A stretch of 57,042 bases of DNA from ZC4RG30 sp965652645. Lineage in GTDB: Bacteria > Pseudomonadota > Gammaproteobacteria > Steroidobacterales > Steroidobacteraceae. The stretch lies in assembly GCA_965652645.1 (NCBI GenBank), contig CBFGXE010000016.1:1-57042 (forward strand). Reading direction: 5' to 3'. How positions within the stretch are numbered: the first letter of the stretch is position 1; the number at the start of each line of letters is the position of its first letter. Both the position numbers and the translations under genes were made by a program. Below, one piece after another: positions 23,064-30,672 of the stretch. The notes beneath the pieces were generated by a model. It was not told the DNA's origin. It saw only the letters and a program-made list of their open reading frames with translations, and searched no databases.

Positions 23064-23687
23064 ATGCAGCGATTCACCCTTCCTGCCGCCGCATTCCTGC
23101 TGGCCTTCGCCCCGGCGGCCCTGGCCATCCCGGACGAGAACGGCAACCTGGTCTCCCCCGACGAGGCCCAGGCCGCCCTGGCCAGCGATGGGGAGATGAC
23201 CGCCCGCCTGCACTACAACGTGGGCTTCGAGCGATTCGAGCAGGCCAGGCGGCTGGAGATGGAGGGCGCCAGCCTCAAGGGTGCCGCCGCGAAGCAGAAC
23301 GAGGCCCAGGTGCTGCAGGGCATGCGTGAGGCGCGTGACAAGTTCCGCGCGGCCGCGGCGGCCAGTCCGGGCATGAAGGAAGCCTGGAACATGGTGGGTT
23401 ACACCAGCCGTCACCTGGGGGACTACCAGGAATCGTTGTCGGCCTACGACAAGGCGCTGGCGCTGGCACCGGACTATCCCGAGGCGATCGAATACCGCGC
23501 CGAGCTGTTCGTGCTCACCGGCAAGTTCGAGGAGGCAAAGGCGGCCCATGCCCAACTGCTGAAGTCCTCGCCGTCCTATGCCGATGTGCTCAAGCAGTCG
23601 ATGAAGGACTGGGCGAAACGCAAGGATGCTCCGGGCAGCAGCGCCCCGGGGCGCGATGCCTTCGTGGCCTGGGTAGGCAAGCTGTAG
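23064..23687 (+). CDS. Secreted TPR-repeat protein
   Basis: A 207-residue protein with a clear signal peptide (MQRFTLPAAAFLLAFAPAALA) and at least two tetratricopeptide units in the C-terminal half: AWNMVGYTSRHLGDYQESLSAYDKALALAPD and AIEYRAELFVLTGKFEEAKAAHAQLL. The N-terminal half is helical (LHYNVGFERFEQARRLEMEG). It should be a periplasmic protein-protein adaptor; partner unknown. CGGAGAA lies 8 bases before ATG 23064, and GATAAT at 23041-23046 may be its -10 box. It stands between the divergent DUF2058 gene and carbonic anhydrase. Confidence 0.82.
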   Translation: MQRFTLPAAAFLLAFAPAALAIPDENGNLVSPDEAQAALASDGEMTARLHYNVGFERFEQARRLEMEGASLKGAAAKQNEAQVLQGMREARDKFRAAAAASPGMKEAWNMVGYTSRHLGDYQESLSAYDKALALAPDYPEAIEYRAELFVLTGKFEEAKAAHAQLLKSSPSYADVLKQSMKDWAKRKDAPGSSAPGRDAFVAWVGKL

Positions 23688-23765
23688 CACCCGGCCGTCG
23701 CGCCGGCCCCCCGGGCACGCCGGGCAGCCGGATCAAAGGCTGACATGGCAAGGCAGTGTCCTTGC

Positions 23766-23771
23766 TAACAT
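23766..23771 (+). promoter_or_regulatory. Putative -10 box very close to the carbonic anhydrase start
   Basis: TAACAT at 23766-23771 ends 9 bases before ATG 23781, and no Shine-Dalgarno sequence lies between. A transcript started from it would be leaderless or nearly so. A CTGACA -35-like hexamer at 23740-23745 is at a long spacing of 20 bases, so the promoter is uncertain. Confidence 0.35.
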
Positions 23772-23780
23772 TGCCGGCGC

Positions 23781-24425
23781 ATGAAGGATCTGGATCACCT
23801 GCTTGCCAACAACCGGCGCTGGGCGGCCGAACGCGTCCGCCAGGATCCGGAATACTTCTCCCGCCTGGTGGCACAACAGTCGCCGCGCTACCTGTGGATC
23901 GGTTGCGCCGACAGCCGCGTGCCCGCCAACGAGATCGTCGACCTTGCACCGGGCGAGCTGTTCGTCCATCGCAACGTGGCCAATGTGGTGGTGCACAGTG
24001 ACCTGAACTGCCTGTCGGTGATCCAGTTCGCCGTCGACATGCTCAAGGTGGAGCACATCATCGTCACCGGCCACTACGGCTGCGGTGGCGTCGCCGCGGC
24101 GCTGCATTCGACGTCGATCGGGCTGGCTGACAACTGGCTGCGGCATGTGCAGGACATCCGTGACCGGCACACCGCCGACCTCGCCGCCAACAGCGGCGAT
24201 GCCGTGGACCGCCTGTGCGAACTGAACGTGCTGGAGCAGGCGCTGAATGTCTGCCGCACCACCGTGGTGAAGGATGCCTGGGCGCGCGGCCAGGACCTCA
24301 CCATCCACGGCCTCATCTACTCGGTGGCCGACGGGCTGGTGCGCGACCTGAACTTCCGCGCCAGCGGCCAGACCGATCCGGTGGAAGTGTTCGAGAAGGC
24401 CCTGGGGCTGCCCAGGCCGGAATGA
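23781..24425 (+). CDS. can: Beta-class carbonic anhydrase
   Basis: A 214-residue cytoplasmic enzyme that interconverts CO2 and bicarbonate. The zinc ligands and catalytic dyad are present: C42-A-D44-S-R46, H98 and C101 in TGHYGCGG. The segments LWIGCADSRVP, FVHRNVANVV and IHGLIYSVADGLVRDL are typical of the E. coli Can type, and length matches (220 in E. coli). It is transcribed alone and followed by a strong hairpin with a T-run. Bicarbonate supply for carboxylation reactions and pH homeostasis are the usual roles. Confidence 0.94.
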   Translation: MKDLDHLLANNRRWAAERVRQDPEYFSRLVAQQSPRYLWIGCADSRVPANEIVDLAPGELFVHRNVANVVVHSDLNCLSVIQFAVDMLKVEHIIVTGHYGCGGVAAALHSTSIGLADNWLRHVQDIRDRHTADLAANSGDAVDRLCELNVLEQALNVCRTTVVKDAWARGQDLTIHGLIYSVADGLVRDLNFRASGQTDPVEVFEKALGLPRPE

Positions 24426-24426
24426 T

Positions 24427-24474
24427 CCCGGCCGGTGCCGGCCCGCGCGGACGTGCCGCGCGAACCGGGTTTTT
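24427..24474 (+). terminator. Rho-independent terminator after carbonic anhydrase
   Basis: An inner stem CGCGCGG (24444-24450) / CCGCGCG (24456-24462) and an outer pair CCCGG (24427-24431) / CCGGG (24465-24469) are followed by five T at 24470-24474. The T-run abuts the stop codon of the convergent RND gene. Confidence 0.55.
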
Positions 24475-27400
24475 CAATGGGCCGCGTCGGCCGCGGCGTC
24501 CTTCGGGGCAGGGTGGGCGGGGCGACCCAGCAGCCGCCGCACCCACTGCTCGAACCCGTCCATCAGCGTGTAGATCACCGGCACCACGAACAGCGACAGC
24601 GCCGTGGAGGCCAGCAGGCCGCCGATCACCGCCGCGCCCATGGGCGCGCGGAAGCTGTTCTCGCCATGCAGGCCGACGGTGATCGGGATCATGCCGGCGG
24701 TCATCGCGATGGTGGTCATGATGATGGGGCGGGCGCGCTTGCTGCAGGCGTCGAGGATGGCGTCATGCCGCGACAGGCCGTGCTCGCGCCGTGCCATCAC
24801 GATGTACTCCACCAGCAGGATGGAGTTCTTCGTGACGATGCCCATCAGCGTCAGCAGGCCGATCAGCGCCGACAGAGACAGGTCCATGTCCATCAGCCAC
24901 AGCATCACGATGGCGCCGCCGGCCGATGGCGGCAGCGCCGAGAGAATGGTGACCGGCTGCACCGGGTCGTGGAACAGCAGCACCAGCAGCGCGTAGATGC
25001 ACAGCACGCCGATGATCATCGAGAGCACGAAGCCGGTCATGATGTCGGTGAGGATCTCGGCCTCGCCGGTCTCCACCGTGCGCACGCCCTCGGGCAGGGT
25101 CTTCATCGACGGCAGCGCGTTGACCTTCTCCAGCGCGTCGCCCAGCGGCATGGCGCCGCGATCCGCGGTGATGGTGATGGTGCGGCTGCGGTCGTAGCGG
25201 TCGATCTGCGACGGCCCGGCGCCGAGGCTCACGTCCGCCACGTTGCTCAGCGGCACCGGGCCGAAGCGCGAGGGCACCTGCAGCAGCCTGATCTGGTCGA
25301 TGTCGGCGCGGGTCTTGTCGGTGAGGCGCACGCGGATCGGCACCTGCCGGTCCGGCAGGTTCAGCTTGGCCAGGTTCATGGTGATGTCGCCGCTGGTGGC
25401 GATGCGCGTGGCCTGGCTGATGGCGGCGGTGGTGACGCCCAGTTCCGCGGCACGTTCCGGCCGTGGGCGGATCACCAGCTCCGGCTGCAGCAGGCTGGCG
25501 CTGGTGGTCACGTTGCTGAAGCCTGGCACCTGGCGCAGTTCGCGCTCGATGGTGGCGGCCGTGGCCGCCAGCACCGCCGAGTCGTCGCCGGTGAGCTGGA
25601 TCTGCAGCGGGCCCGCGCCCGGGCCGCCGCTGAAGCCGCCCTGCACGCGCACGCCGGGGATGTTGCGGAATTCCTGGATCATCGCCTGCTGCAGCTCGGA
25701 CTGCGTGCGCGAGCGTGCCTTGCGGTCCACCAGCGTGATGAAGGCGTTGGCGCTGCGCGGGCTGAGCGACACCGTGGCGTGTTCCACCTCATCGTAGGCC
25801 TCGAGGCGCGTATAGATGTCGCGCGCCACCTGGCGGGCGTCATCCATCGTGGAGCCGGGTGGCAGGCTGGTGTTGATGTTCACGAAGCCGTAGTCGCCGG
25901 CCGGGATGAACTCGTTGGACAGGCGCGTGGCGAGCAGGAAGGTGGCGATCATCAGCAGCGAGGAGGCCAGCACCGTGAGGAAACGGTGCTGCAGCACCCA
26001 GCGCACCTTGTCCAGGTACCACTCCTTGTAGCGGCTCTCATGCTCCAGCTCGTGCTCCGGCCGCATCAGCTTGGAGGCCATCATCGGCGTGAGCGTGCGC
26101 GCCACCAGCAGCGAGAACAGCACGGCCACGGCGGCGGTGAAGCCGAAGGGCTTGAAGAACTCGCCGGGAATGCCGCCCATGAAGGCCACGGGGATGAAAA
26201 CGGCGCACAGCGTGAGCGACGTGGCCACCACGGCCAGGCCGATCTCGATGGCGGCGTCGGTGGCCGCCTGCATGGGTGTCTTGCCCATGCGCAGGTGGCG
26301 CACGTTGTTCTCCACCTCCACGATGGCGTCGTCAACCAGCATGCCCACTACCAGCGACAGCGCCAGCAGGGTGAGGGTGTTCATCGAGAAACCGAACAGG
26401 TACAGGGCCCAGAAGGTGGGCAGGACCGACAGCGGCAGCGCGGCGGCCGAGATCAGCGTTGCGCGCATGTTGCGCAGGAAGAACCACACCACGATCACGG
26501 CCAGGATGGCGCCCTCGATGAGCATGGTCATCGAACCCTTGAAGCTCTCGCGGATCTCCCTGTCCTGCACCGAGTTGATCTCGGTGATCTCGATGTGCGG
26601 GTATTTCTTGCGGATCTTCTCCACCGCCTCGCGCGCCCCGTCGGCCACCTGCACGGCGCCCTCGCCCCAGGCGCGCAGCACGCGGAAGCCGATCACCGGC
26701 TTGCCGTCGAGCAGCATCTCCTGGCGCACCTCGGCGGCCTGGTCGCGCACGTCGGCGATGGCGTCGAGGCGGATGTTGCGGCCGTCGCCCAGGGTGATGG
26801 GCAGCGCCGCGAGCTCCTGCACCGAGCTGATGGTGCCCAGGGTGCGCACGCTCTGTTCCTGCGCGCCGATGCGGGTCTCGCCGCCGGGCAGCTCCACCTG
26901 CGTGCGCACCAGCTGGGTGGAGACGTCGGCCGCGGTCACGCCCAGGGCCGCCATGCGGTCCGGGTCGAGGTCGACGCGTACCTCGCGGTCGACGCCGCCG
27001 ACGCGGCTCACCAGGCCGACTCCGTCGACGCCGCTCATCTCGCGCATCACGCTCAGGTCGACGAACCAGGACAGCTCGGTGTCGCTGAGCTTGTCGGAGG
27101 CCAGCGCAAAGGTGAGCACCGCGTCGCCCACCGTGGTCTCGCGGGCGATGTAGGGCTCGGTGGCATCCATCGGCAGTTCCGGGCGGATGCGCGACACGGC
27201 ATCGCGCACGTCATCCAGGGCCTGCGACATGTCGGTGCCGAACTGGAACTCGATGGCAGTCGTGGAACTGCCCGTGGTCACCGTGGAGGTGATGTTCTCG
27301 ATGCCGACGATGTTGGAGACCGCGTCCTCGATCTTGCGCGTGATCTCGGTCTCCATCTGCGAGGGCGGCACGCCCGCGTAGGCGACATTGACCGTCACGA

Positions 27401-27530
27401 ACGGGAAGGTGATGTCCGGCTGGTCCTGGATGTTCAGGCGCGGGAAGCTGATGATGCCGCCGATCACCAGGGCGATGAACATCATCACCACCGGGACGGG
27501 GTTGCGGATCGACCACGTTACAAAGTTCAC
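24474..27530 (-). CDS. RND efflux transporter permease
   Basis: A 1018-residue inner-membrane proton-driven pump of the AcrB/MexF type, with 12 helices and two large periplasmic loops. Proton-relay residues are present: D400-D401 in TM4 (GMLVDDAIVEVEN) and K901 in TM10 (GIVTKNSILLVEY). I chose GTG 27528-27530 because the family N-terminus (NFVTWSIRNPVPVVMM) begins there; the ATG at 27578 would sit inside the adaptor gene. It lies 4 bases after the adaptor stop, so the two are coupled. No outer-membrane factor is encoded nearby; a TolC-type partner elsewhere is expected. Regulation is probably by the divergent MarR protein through the palindrome at 28692. Confidence 0.93.
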   Translation of the reverse strand: MNFVTWSIRNPVPVVMMFIALVIGGIISFPRLNIQDQPDITFPFVTVNVAYAGVPPSQMETEITRKIEDAVSNIVGIENITSTVTTGSSTTAIEFQFGTDMSQALDDVRDAVSRIRPELPMDATEPYIARETTVGDAVLTFALASDKLSDTELSWFVDLSVMREMSGVDGVGLVSRVGGVDREVRVDLDPDRMAALGVTAADVSTQLVRTQVELPGGETRIGAQEQSVRTLGTISSVQELAALPITLGDGRNIRLDAIADVRDQAAEVRQEMLLDGKPVIGFRVLRAWGEGAVQVADGAREAVEKIRKKYPHIEITEINSVQDREIRESFKGSMTMLIEGAILAVIVVWFFLRNMRATLISAAALPLSVLPTFWALYLFGFSMNTLTLLALSLVVGMLVDDAIVEVENNVRHLRMGKTPMQAATDAAIEIGLAVVATSLTLCAVFIPVAFMGGIPGEFFKPFGFTAAVAVLFSLLVARTLTPMMASKLMRPEHELEHESRYKEWYLDKVRWVLQHRFLTVLASSLLMIATFLLATRLSNEFIPAGDYGFVNINTSLPPGSTMDDARQVARDIYTRLEAYDEVEHATVSLSPRSANAFITLVDRKARSRTQSELQQAMIQEFRNIPGVRVQGGFSGGPGAGPLQIQLTGDDSAVLAATAATIERELRQVPGFSNVTTSASLLQPELVIRPRPERAAELGVTTAAISQATRIATSGDITMNLAKLNLPDRQVPIRVRLTDKTRADIDQIRLLQVPSRFGPVPLSNVADVSLGAGPSQIDRYDRSRTITITADRGAMPLGDALEKVNALPSMKTLPEGVRTVETGEAEILTDIMTGFVLSMIIGVLCIYALLVLLFHDPVQPVTILSALPPSAGGAIVMLWLMDMDLSLSALIGLLTLMGIVTKNSILLVEYIVMARREHGLSRHDAILDACSKRARPIIMTTIAMTAGMIPITVGLHGENSFRAPMGAAVIGGLLASTALSLFVVPVIYTLMDGFEQWVRRLLGRPAHPAPKDAAADAAH

Positions 27531-27534
27531 GGGA

Positions 27535-28665
27535 TCACCGCTGCGAGGATTCGCTGGCGATGGCCACGGTGTCGCCATCCTTCAGGAAGCCCGCGCCGCG
27601 CACGGCGATGACGTCACCGGCGGCGATGCCGCTGGCCACCTCGAGCTCGTCGCCGTACACGCCAGCCTGCTCGATGCGCCGCCGCTCCACGACGTTGCCT
27701 TCCTTCACGACGAACACGTAGCTGTAGCCGTCCTGCATCACCACGCTGGAGATGGGCACCAGCAGGCCGTTGCCGCTGCCGGCGGCGATTTCGCCGCGCG
27801 CGAACATGCCGGGTTTCGCATCGCCGCTGGTGATGTCCACGTAGGCGAGCCCGGTGCGCGAGTTGGTCTGCACCGTGGGCGCCACGGTGCGCACGCGGCC
27901 CTTCAGCAGGCGGCCGTCCGCGCCGTGGATCTCCGCCGTCTGGCCGACCTTGATGCGTGCAAGTTGCGCCTCGGGGATCTCCGCGCGCCATTCCACGCGG
28001 TCCTGCCGCAGCATGCGCAGCATCTCCTGGCCGGCCTGTGCGACCTGGCCCACGGAAACCGTGCGCGAAGTGATGGTGCCCGCGTCCGGCGAGCGCACGG
28101 TGCCGTAGCGCAGGCGCAGTTCGGCGGTGGTGAGGTCGGCGCGCGCGGTTTCCACGCGTGCCTGCGCGGCCACGTGCTCCGCGCGCAGCTGGTCGAGATC
28201 GGCCGCCGAAAGGGCCCCGGAGGTGGAGACCGATTCTCCGCGGCGCAGGGCGGCCGCGGCATTGACCAGCGAGGCCTCGGCGCTGCGCAGTGCCGCGCGG
28301 CGCGAGTTCAGGTCGGCTTCGAGCATGTCGGTGGACAGCCGCACCAGCTCCTGGCCCTTCTGCACGCGCGAGCCCACGTCGACCAGCACCGCGTCCACGC
28401 GGTAGCCGCCGACCTCGGGGCTGACGATGATCTCCTGCCAGGGGAATATCGACCCGGTGGCCGGCACGGTGCGCACCAGCTCCCGGCCCTGCACGGTGGC
28501 AGTGGTCACGGTCAGTGCGGCCTGGATGGCCTCGCCGGCGGCTTCTTCCGCGGGCGCATCGCCGCGTGCGCAGCCTGCAAGCAGCGCGGCGGACGCCAGG
28601 AAAGCGGGGAGGACAGTGGACTTGGCCGCGCGCGCGCGCGCGACAGGTACGGAACGCTGGGGCAT
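27535..28665 (-). CDS. RND efflux periplasmic adaptor lipoprotein (membrane fusion protein)
   Basis: A 376-residue adaptor with a lipoprotein signal (lipobox LLAGC, Cys32). It has a biotinyl-lipoyl half-motif (VSPEVGGYRVDAVLVDVGSRVQKGQELVRL), an alpha-helical hairpin (about 110-175), the second lipoyl half (RSPDAGTITSRTVSVGQVAQAGQ), and beta-barrel and membrane-proximal domains to the end. It links the RND pump at 24474 to an outer-membrane channel. Transcription starts in the 86-base divergent spacer shared with marR. A (CG)8 tract at 28627-28642 falls in codons 8-13, before the signal peptide core. Confidence 0.92.
   Translation of the reverse strand: MPQRSVPVARARAAKSTVLPAFLASAALLAGCARGDAPAEEAAGEAIQAALTVTTATVQGRELVRTVPATGSIFPWQEIIVSPEVGGYRVDAVLVDVGSRVQKGQELVRLSTDMLEADLNSRRAALRSAEASLVNAAAALRRGESVSTSGALSAADLDQLRAEHVAAQARVETARADLTTAELRLRYGTVRSPDAGTITSRTVSVGQVAQAGQEMLRMLRQDRVEWRAEIPEAQLARIKVGQTAEIHGADGRLLKGRVRTVAPTVQTNSRTGLAYVDITSGDAKPGMFARGEIAAGSGNGLLVPISSVVMQDGYSYVFVVKEGNVVERRRIEQAGVYGDELEVASGIAAGDVIAVRGAGFLKDGDTVAIASESSQR
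28627..28642. repeat. Dinucleotide repeat (CG)8 at the 5' end of the adaptor gene
   Basis: A 16-base uninterrupted CG repeat encoding Arg-Ala dipeptides, 24-39 bases into the RND adaptor gene. Gain or loss of one unit would shift the frame before the mature protein. Confidence 0.6.
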
Positions 28666-28691
28666 GGTGCGGGGGAAGCTTGTCCGATATC

Positions 28692-28718
28692 AGGTGACTG
28701 ATAGAATATCAGTCACCT
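28692..28718. promoter_or_regulatory. Perfect 12-bp palindromic operator between the RND operon and marR
   Basis: AGGTGACTGATA (28692-28703), spacer GAA, then its exact complement TATCAGTCACCT (28707-28718). GTGACT lies inside each arm at a -35-like position, with an 18-base spacing to TATTTT (28719-28724) for marR and to TGATAT (28687-28692, bottom strand) for the efflux operon. One bound dimer could therefore block both promoters. The AT-rich block contrasts sharply with its GC-rich surroundings. The adjacent MarR gene is the natural binder; autoregulation and derepression of the pump by a ligand are inferred. Confidence 0.85.
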
Positions 28719-28751
28719 TATTTTACGGCAGCCGCTTTCCACCGTCCAACC

Positions 28752-29270
28752 ATGCCTGCGCCACGACATTGCGACCGCACTCCCGAGGAGCAGGTCGGCT
28801 ACCTGCTGAAGCGGTTGATGCATCAATTCCGCCACCAGGTGGAGGAGCGCCTGCGGCGGGGCTGCGATATGTCACTGGCGCACCTGGTCACGCTGGACCA
28901 GCTGCAGCAGGAGCCGGGCATCGCCGGGGCACGGCTGGCGCGGCGCCTGCTCGTGACCGCGCAGACCATGACCGGGTTGTTGCGCCGGCTGGAACAGGAG
29001 GGGGCCATCGAACGCCGCCCCGATCCGCATAACCGCCGCGCCGATTGCTGGTACCTGCTGCCGGCCGGCGAGGCCCGCCTGGCCGCGGCGCGCAGCGCCG
29101 GCGCCCCGGTGATGACGAACATGCTGTCGCTGCTCGACGCGCGCGAGATCACCGAGCTGCGCGGTTACCTGGAGCGTTGCGTGGAAGGCCTGGAAGCCGG
29201 CAACCCGGCGCCGCGCGAGAGCACCGTGCGCGTGCGGCGCACCCGGGGCGAGCCGCGCACGCAGCCATGA
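28752..29270 (+). CDS. MarR-family transcriptional regulator
   Basis: A 172-residue protein with the MarR winged helix: LAHLVTLDQLQQEPGIAGARLARRLLVTAQTMTGLLRRLEQEGAIERRPDPHNRRADCWYLLPAGE (about residues 40-115), flanked by dimerisation helices. The DPHNRRADCW segment is the wing tip. It is divergent from the RND efflux operon across a perfect palindrome, so it most likely represses the pump and itself until a phenolic or drug ligand binds. No Shine-Dalgarno is obvious before ATG 28752. Its stop overlaps the MOSC gene start (ATGA at 29267), which makes the MOSC gene part of the regulated unit. Confidence 0.9.
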   Translation: MPAPRHCDRTPEEQVGYLLKRLMHQFRHQVEERLRRGCDMSLAHLVTLDQLQQEPGIAGARLARRLLVTAQTMTGLLRRLEQEGAIERRPDPHNRRADCWYLLPAGEARLAAARSAGAPVMTNMLSLLDAREITELRGYLERCVEGLEAGNPAPRESTVRVRRTRGEPRTQP

Positions 29271-30085
29271 CCGCGGTCCTTTCGCGGCTCACCATCCATC
29301 CCGTCAAGTCCGCCGCCGGCATTGCCTGCGAACGGGTGCGGCTGGGCCCGCGCGGACTGGAGCACGATCGCGAATGGATGATCGTCGATGCGGCGGGACG
29401 TTTCGTCACGCAGCGCGAGGAGGCGCGGCTGGCGCTGCTGAAGGTGGCCATCGAGGGCGGCCGGCTGCACCTTTCCAGCCCCGGGGGCGCAGGGCCGTCC
29501 TTGCCGCTGGATCATGAAGGCGAGTCCTGCGAAGTCACCGTGTGGCGCTCGCAATGCGCGGCCTTCGATGCGGGAAGCCAGGCGGCGGAATTCCTTTCCG
29601 GCTGGCTGGGCCGCCCGCTGCGCCTGGTGCGCTTCGATGCGCGGCGGCAACGCCTGTCGAACCCTGACTGGACGGGCGGCCGCGACGTGCCCAACCAGTT
29701 TTCCGATGGCTATCCGCTGCTGGTGCTCTCGCAGACCTCGGTGGATGACCTTTCCGCGCGCGCGGGCCGGCCGCTGCCGGTGGAACGCTTCCGCGCCAAC
29801 CTGGTGATCGACGGCGTTGCGCCCTATGCCGAGGATGCCGCCGGCACGCTGGTGGCCGGCGCCGCGCGCTTCACGCTCACCAAGGCCTGCACCCGCTGCG
29901 TGATCACCACCATCGACCACCAGCGCGGCGAGCGGGATGGCGAGGAACCGCTGCGCACCCTGCGCAGCTACCGCCACGACAAGGCGCTGCGCGGCGTGGT
30001 GTTCGGCCGCAATGCCTATGCGGTGGAAGGCGCGGGCACGGAATTGTGGCGCGGCATGCCGGTGAGCCTGTCGGCGGCGGCCTGA
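29267..30085 (+). CDS. MOSC-domain protein, YcbX-like
   Basis: A 272-residue protein with an N-terminal MOSC_N beta-barrel (LTIHPVKSAAGIACERVRLGPRGLEHDREWMIVD, about 5-115) and a C-terminal MOSC domain with SDGYPLLVLSQTS, ERFRANLVIDG and the conserved Cys region KACTRCVITTID. MOSC proteins bind molybdenum cofactor. YcbX-type members act with a reductase in N-hydroxylated base or amine-oxide reduction; this one lacks the YcbX C-terminal ferredoxin domain, so it would need a separate electron donor. Translational coupling to marR suggests joint control with the efflux pump, possibly as part of a xenobiotic response; that is inference. Confidence 0.87.
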   Translation: MTAVLSRLTIHPVKSAAGIACERVRLGPRGLEHDREWMIVDAAGRFVTQREEARLALLKVAIEGGRLHLSSPGGAGPSLPLDHEGESCEVTVWRSQCAAFDAGSQAAEFLSGWLGRPLRLVRFDARRQRLSNPDWTGGRDVPNQFSDGYPLLVLSQTSVDDLSARAGRPLPVERFRANLVIDGVAPYAEDAAGTLVAGAARFTLTKACTRCVITTIDHQRGERDGEEPLRTLRSYRHDKALRGVVFGRNAYAVEGAGTELWRGMPVSLSAAA

Positions 30086-30092
30086 ACACCGC

Positions 30093-30098
30093 TAGAAT
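30093..30098 (+). promoter_or_regulatory. Putative -10 box of the UPF0114 gene, implying a leaderless transcript
   Basis: TAGAAT at 30093-30098 lies 8 bases before ATG 30107, and no Shine-Dalgarno sequence is present. The transcription start would fall on or next to the start codon. No good -35 is seen. Confidence 0.4.
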
Positions 30099-30106
30099 CC
30101 GCGGCC

Positions 30107-30658
30107 ATGGAAAAGACCGTCGAACGCCTGTTTTTCGCCAGCCGCTGGCTGCTGGCTCCCATCTACCTCGGCCTGTCCGTGGCGCTCATCGTGCTGGGCA
30201 TCCAGTTCTTCGAGGAGCTGTACCACGCATTCGAGCTGGTGCTGGGGCATGCCATGGTGGATGGCCAGCCGGCGGGCGAGGCGGATATCGTGCTCACCCT
30301 GCTGGCGCTGGTGGACCTGGCCATGGTCGCCGGCCTGATCGTGATGGTGATGTTCTCCGGCTACGAGAACTTCGTCTCCAAGCTCGACGTGGAAACCCGC
30401 GGCAGCGAGAAGCTGGACTGGCTGGGCAAGCTGGATGCCGGCACGCTGAAGCTGAAGGTGGCGGCGTCGATCGTCGCGATCTCCTCCATCCACCTGCTGC
30501 GCAAGTTCATGGAGGTGGAATCCATCGCAAACGATGACCGCAACACCGGCAGCTCGCAGCTGATGTGGTACGTGATCATCCACATGACCTTCGTGCTGTC
30601 GGCGCTGCTGATGGGCGTGCTCGACCGCATCACCGGCAAGGCGCCGGCGCACAAGTAG
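30107..30658 (+). CDS. UPF0114 (YqhA-family) integral membrane protein
   Basis: A 183-residue inner-membrane protein with three to four helices. It has the UPF0114 features: N-terminal ERLFFASRWLLAPIYLGLS, the central MVMFSGYENFVSKLD and KLKVAASIVAISSIHLLRKFM, then YVIIHMTFVLSALLMGVLDRI. Length equals the family norm (about 165-185). Cellular role is not established; some relatives influence ion or stress physiology. It is monocistronic by appearance, with the convergent hydrolase ending 14 bases downstream. Confidence 0.92.
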   Translation: MEKTVERLFFASRWLLAPIYLGLSVALIVLGIQFFEELYHAFELVLGHAMVDGQPAGEADIVLTLLALVDLAMVAGLIVMVMFSGYENFVSKLDVETRGSEKLDWLGKLDAGTLKLKVAASIVAISSIHLLRKFMEVESIANDDRNTGSSQLMWYVIIHMTFVLSALLMGVLDRITGKAPAHK

Positions 30659-30672
30659 CCAGGCCCTGGATC

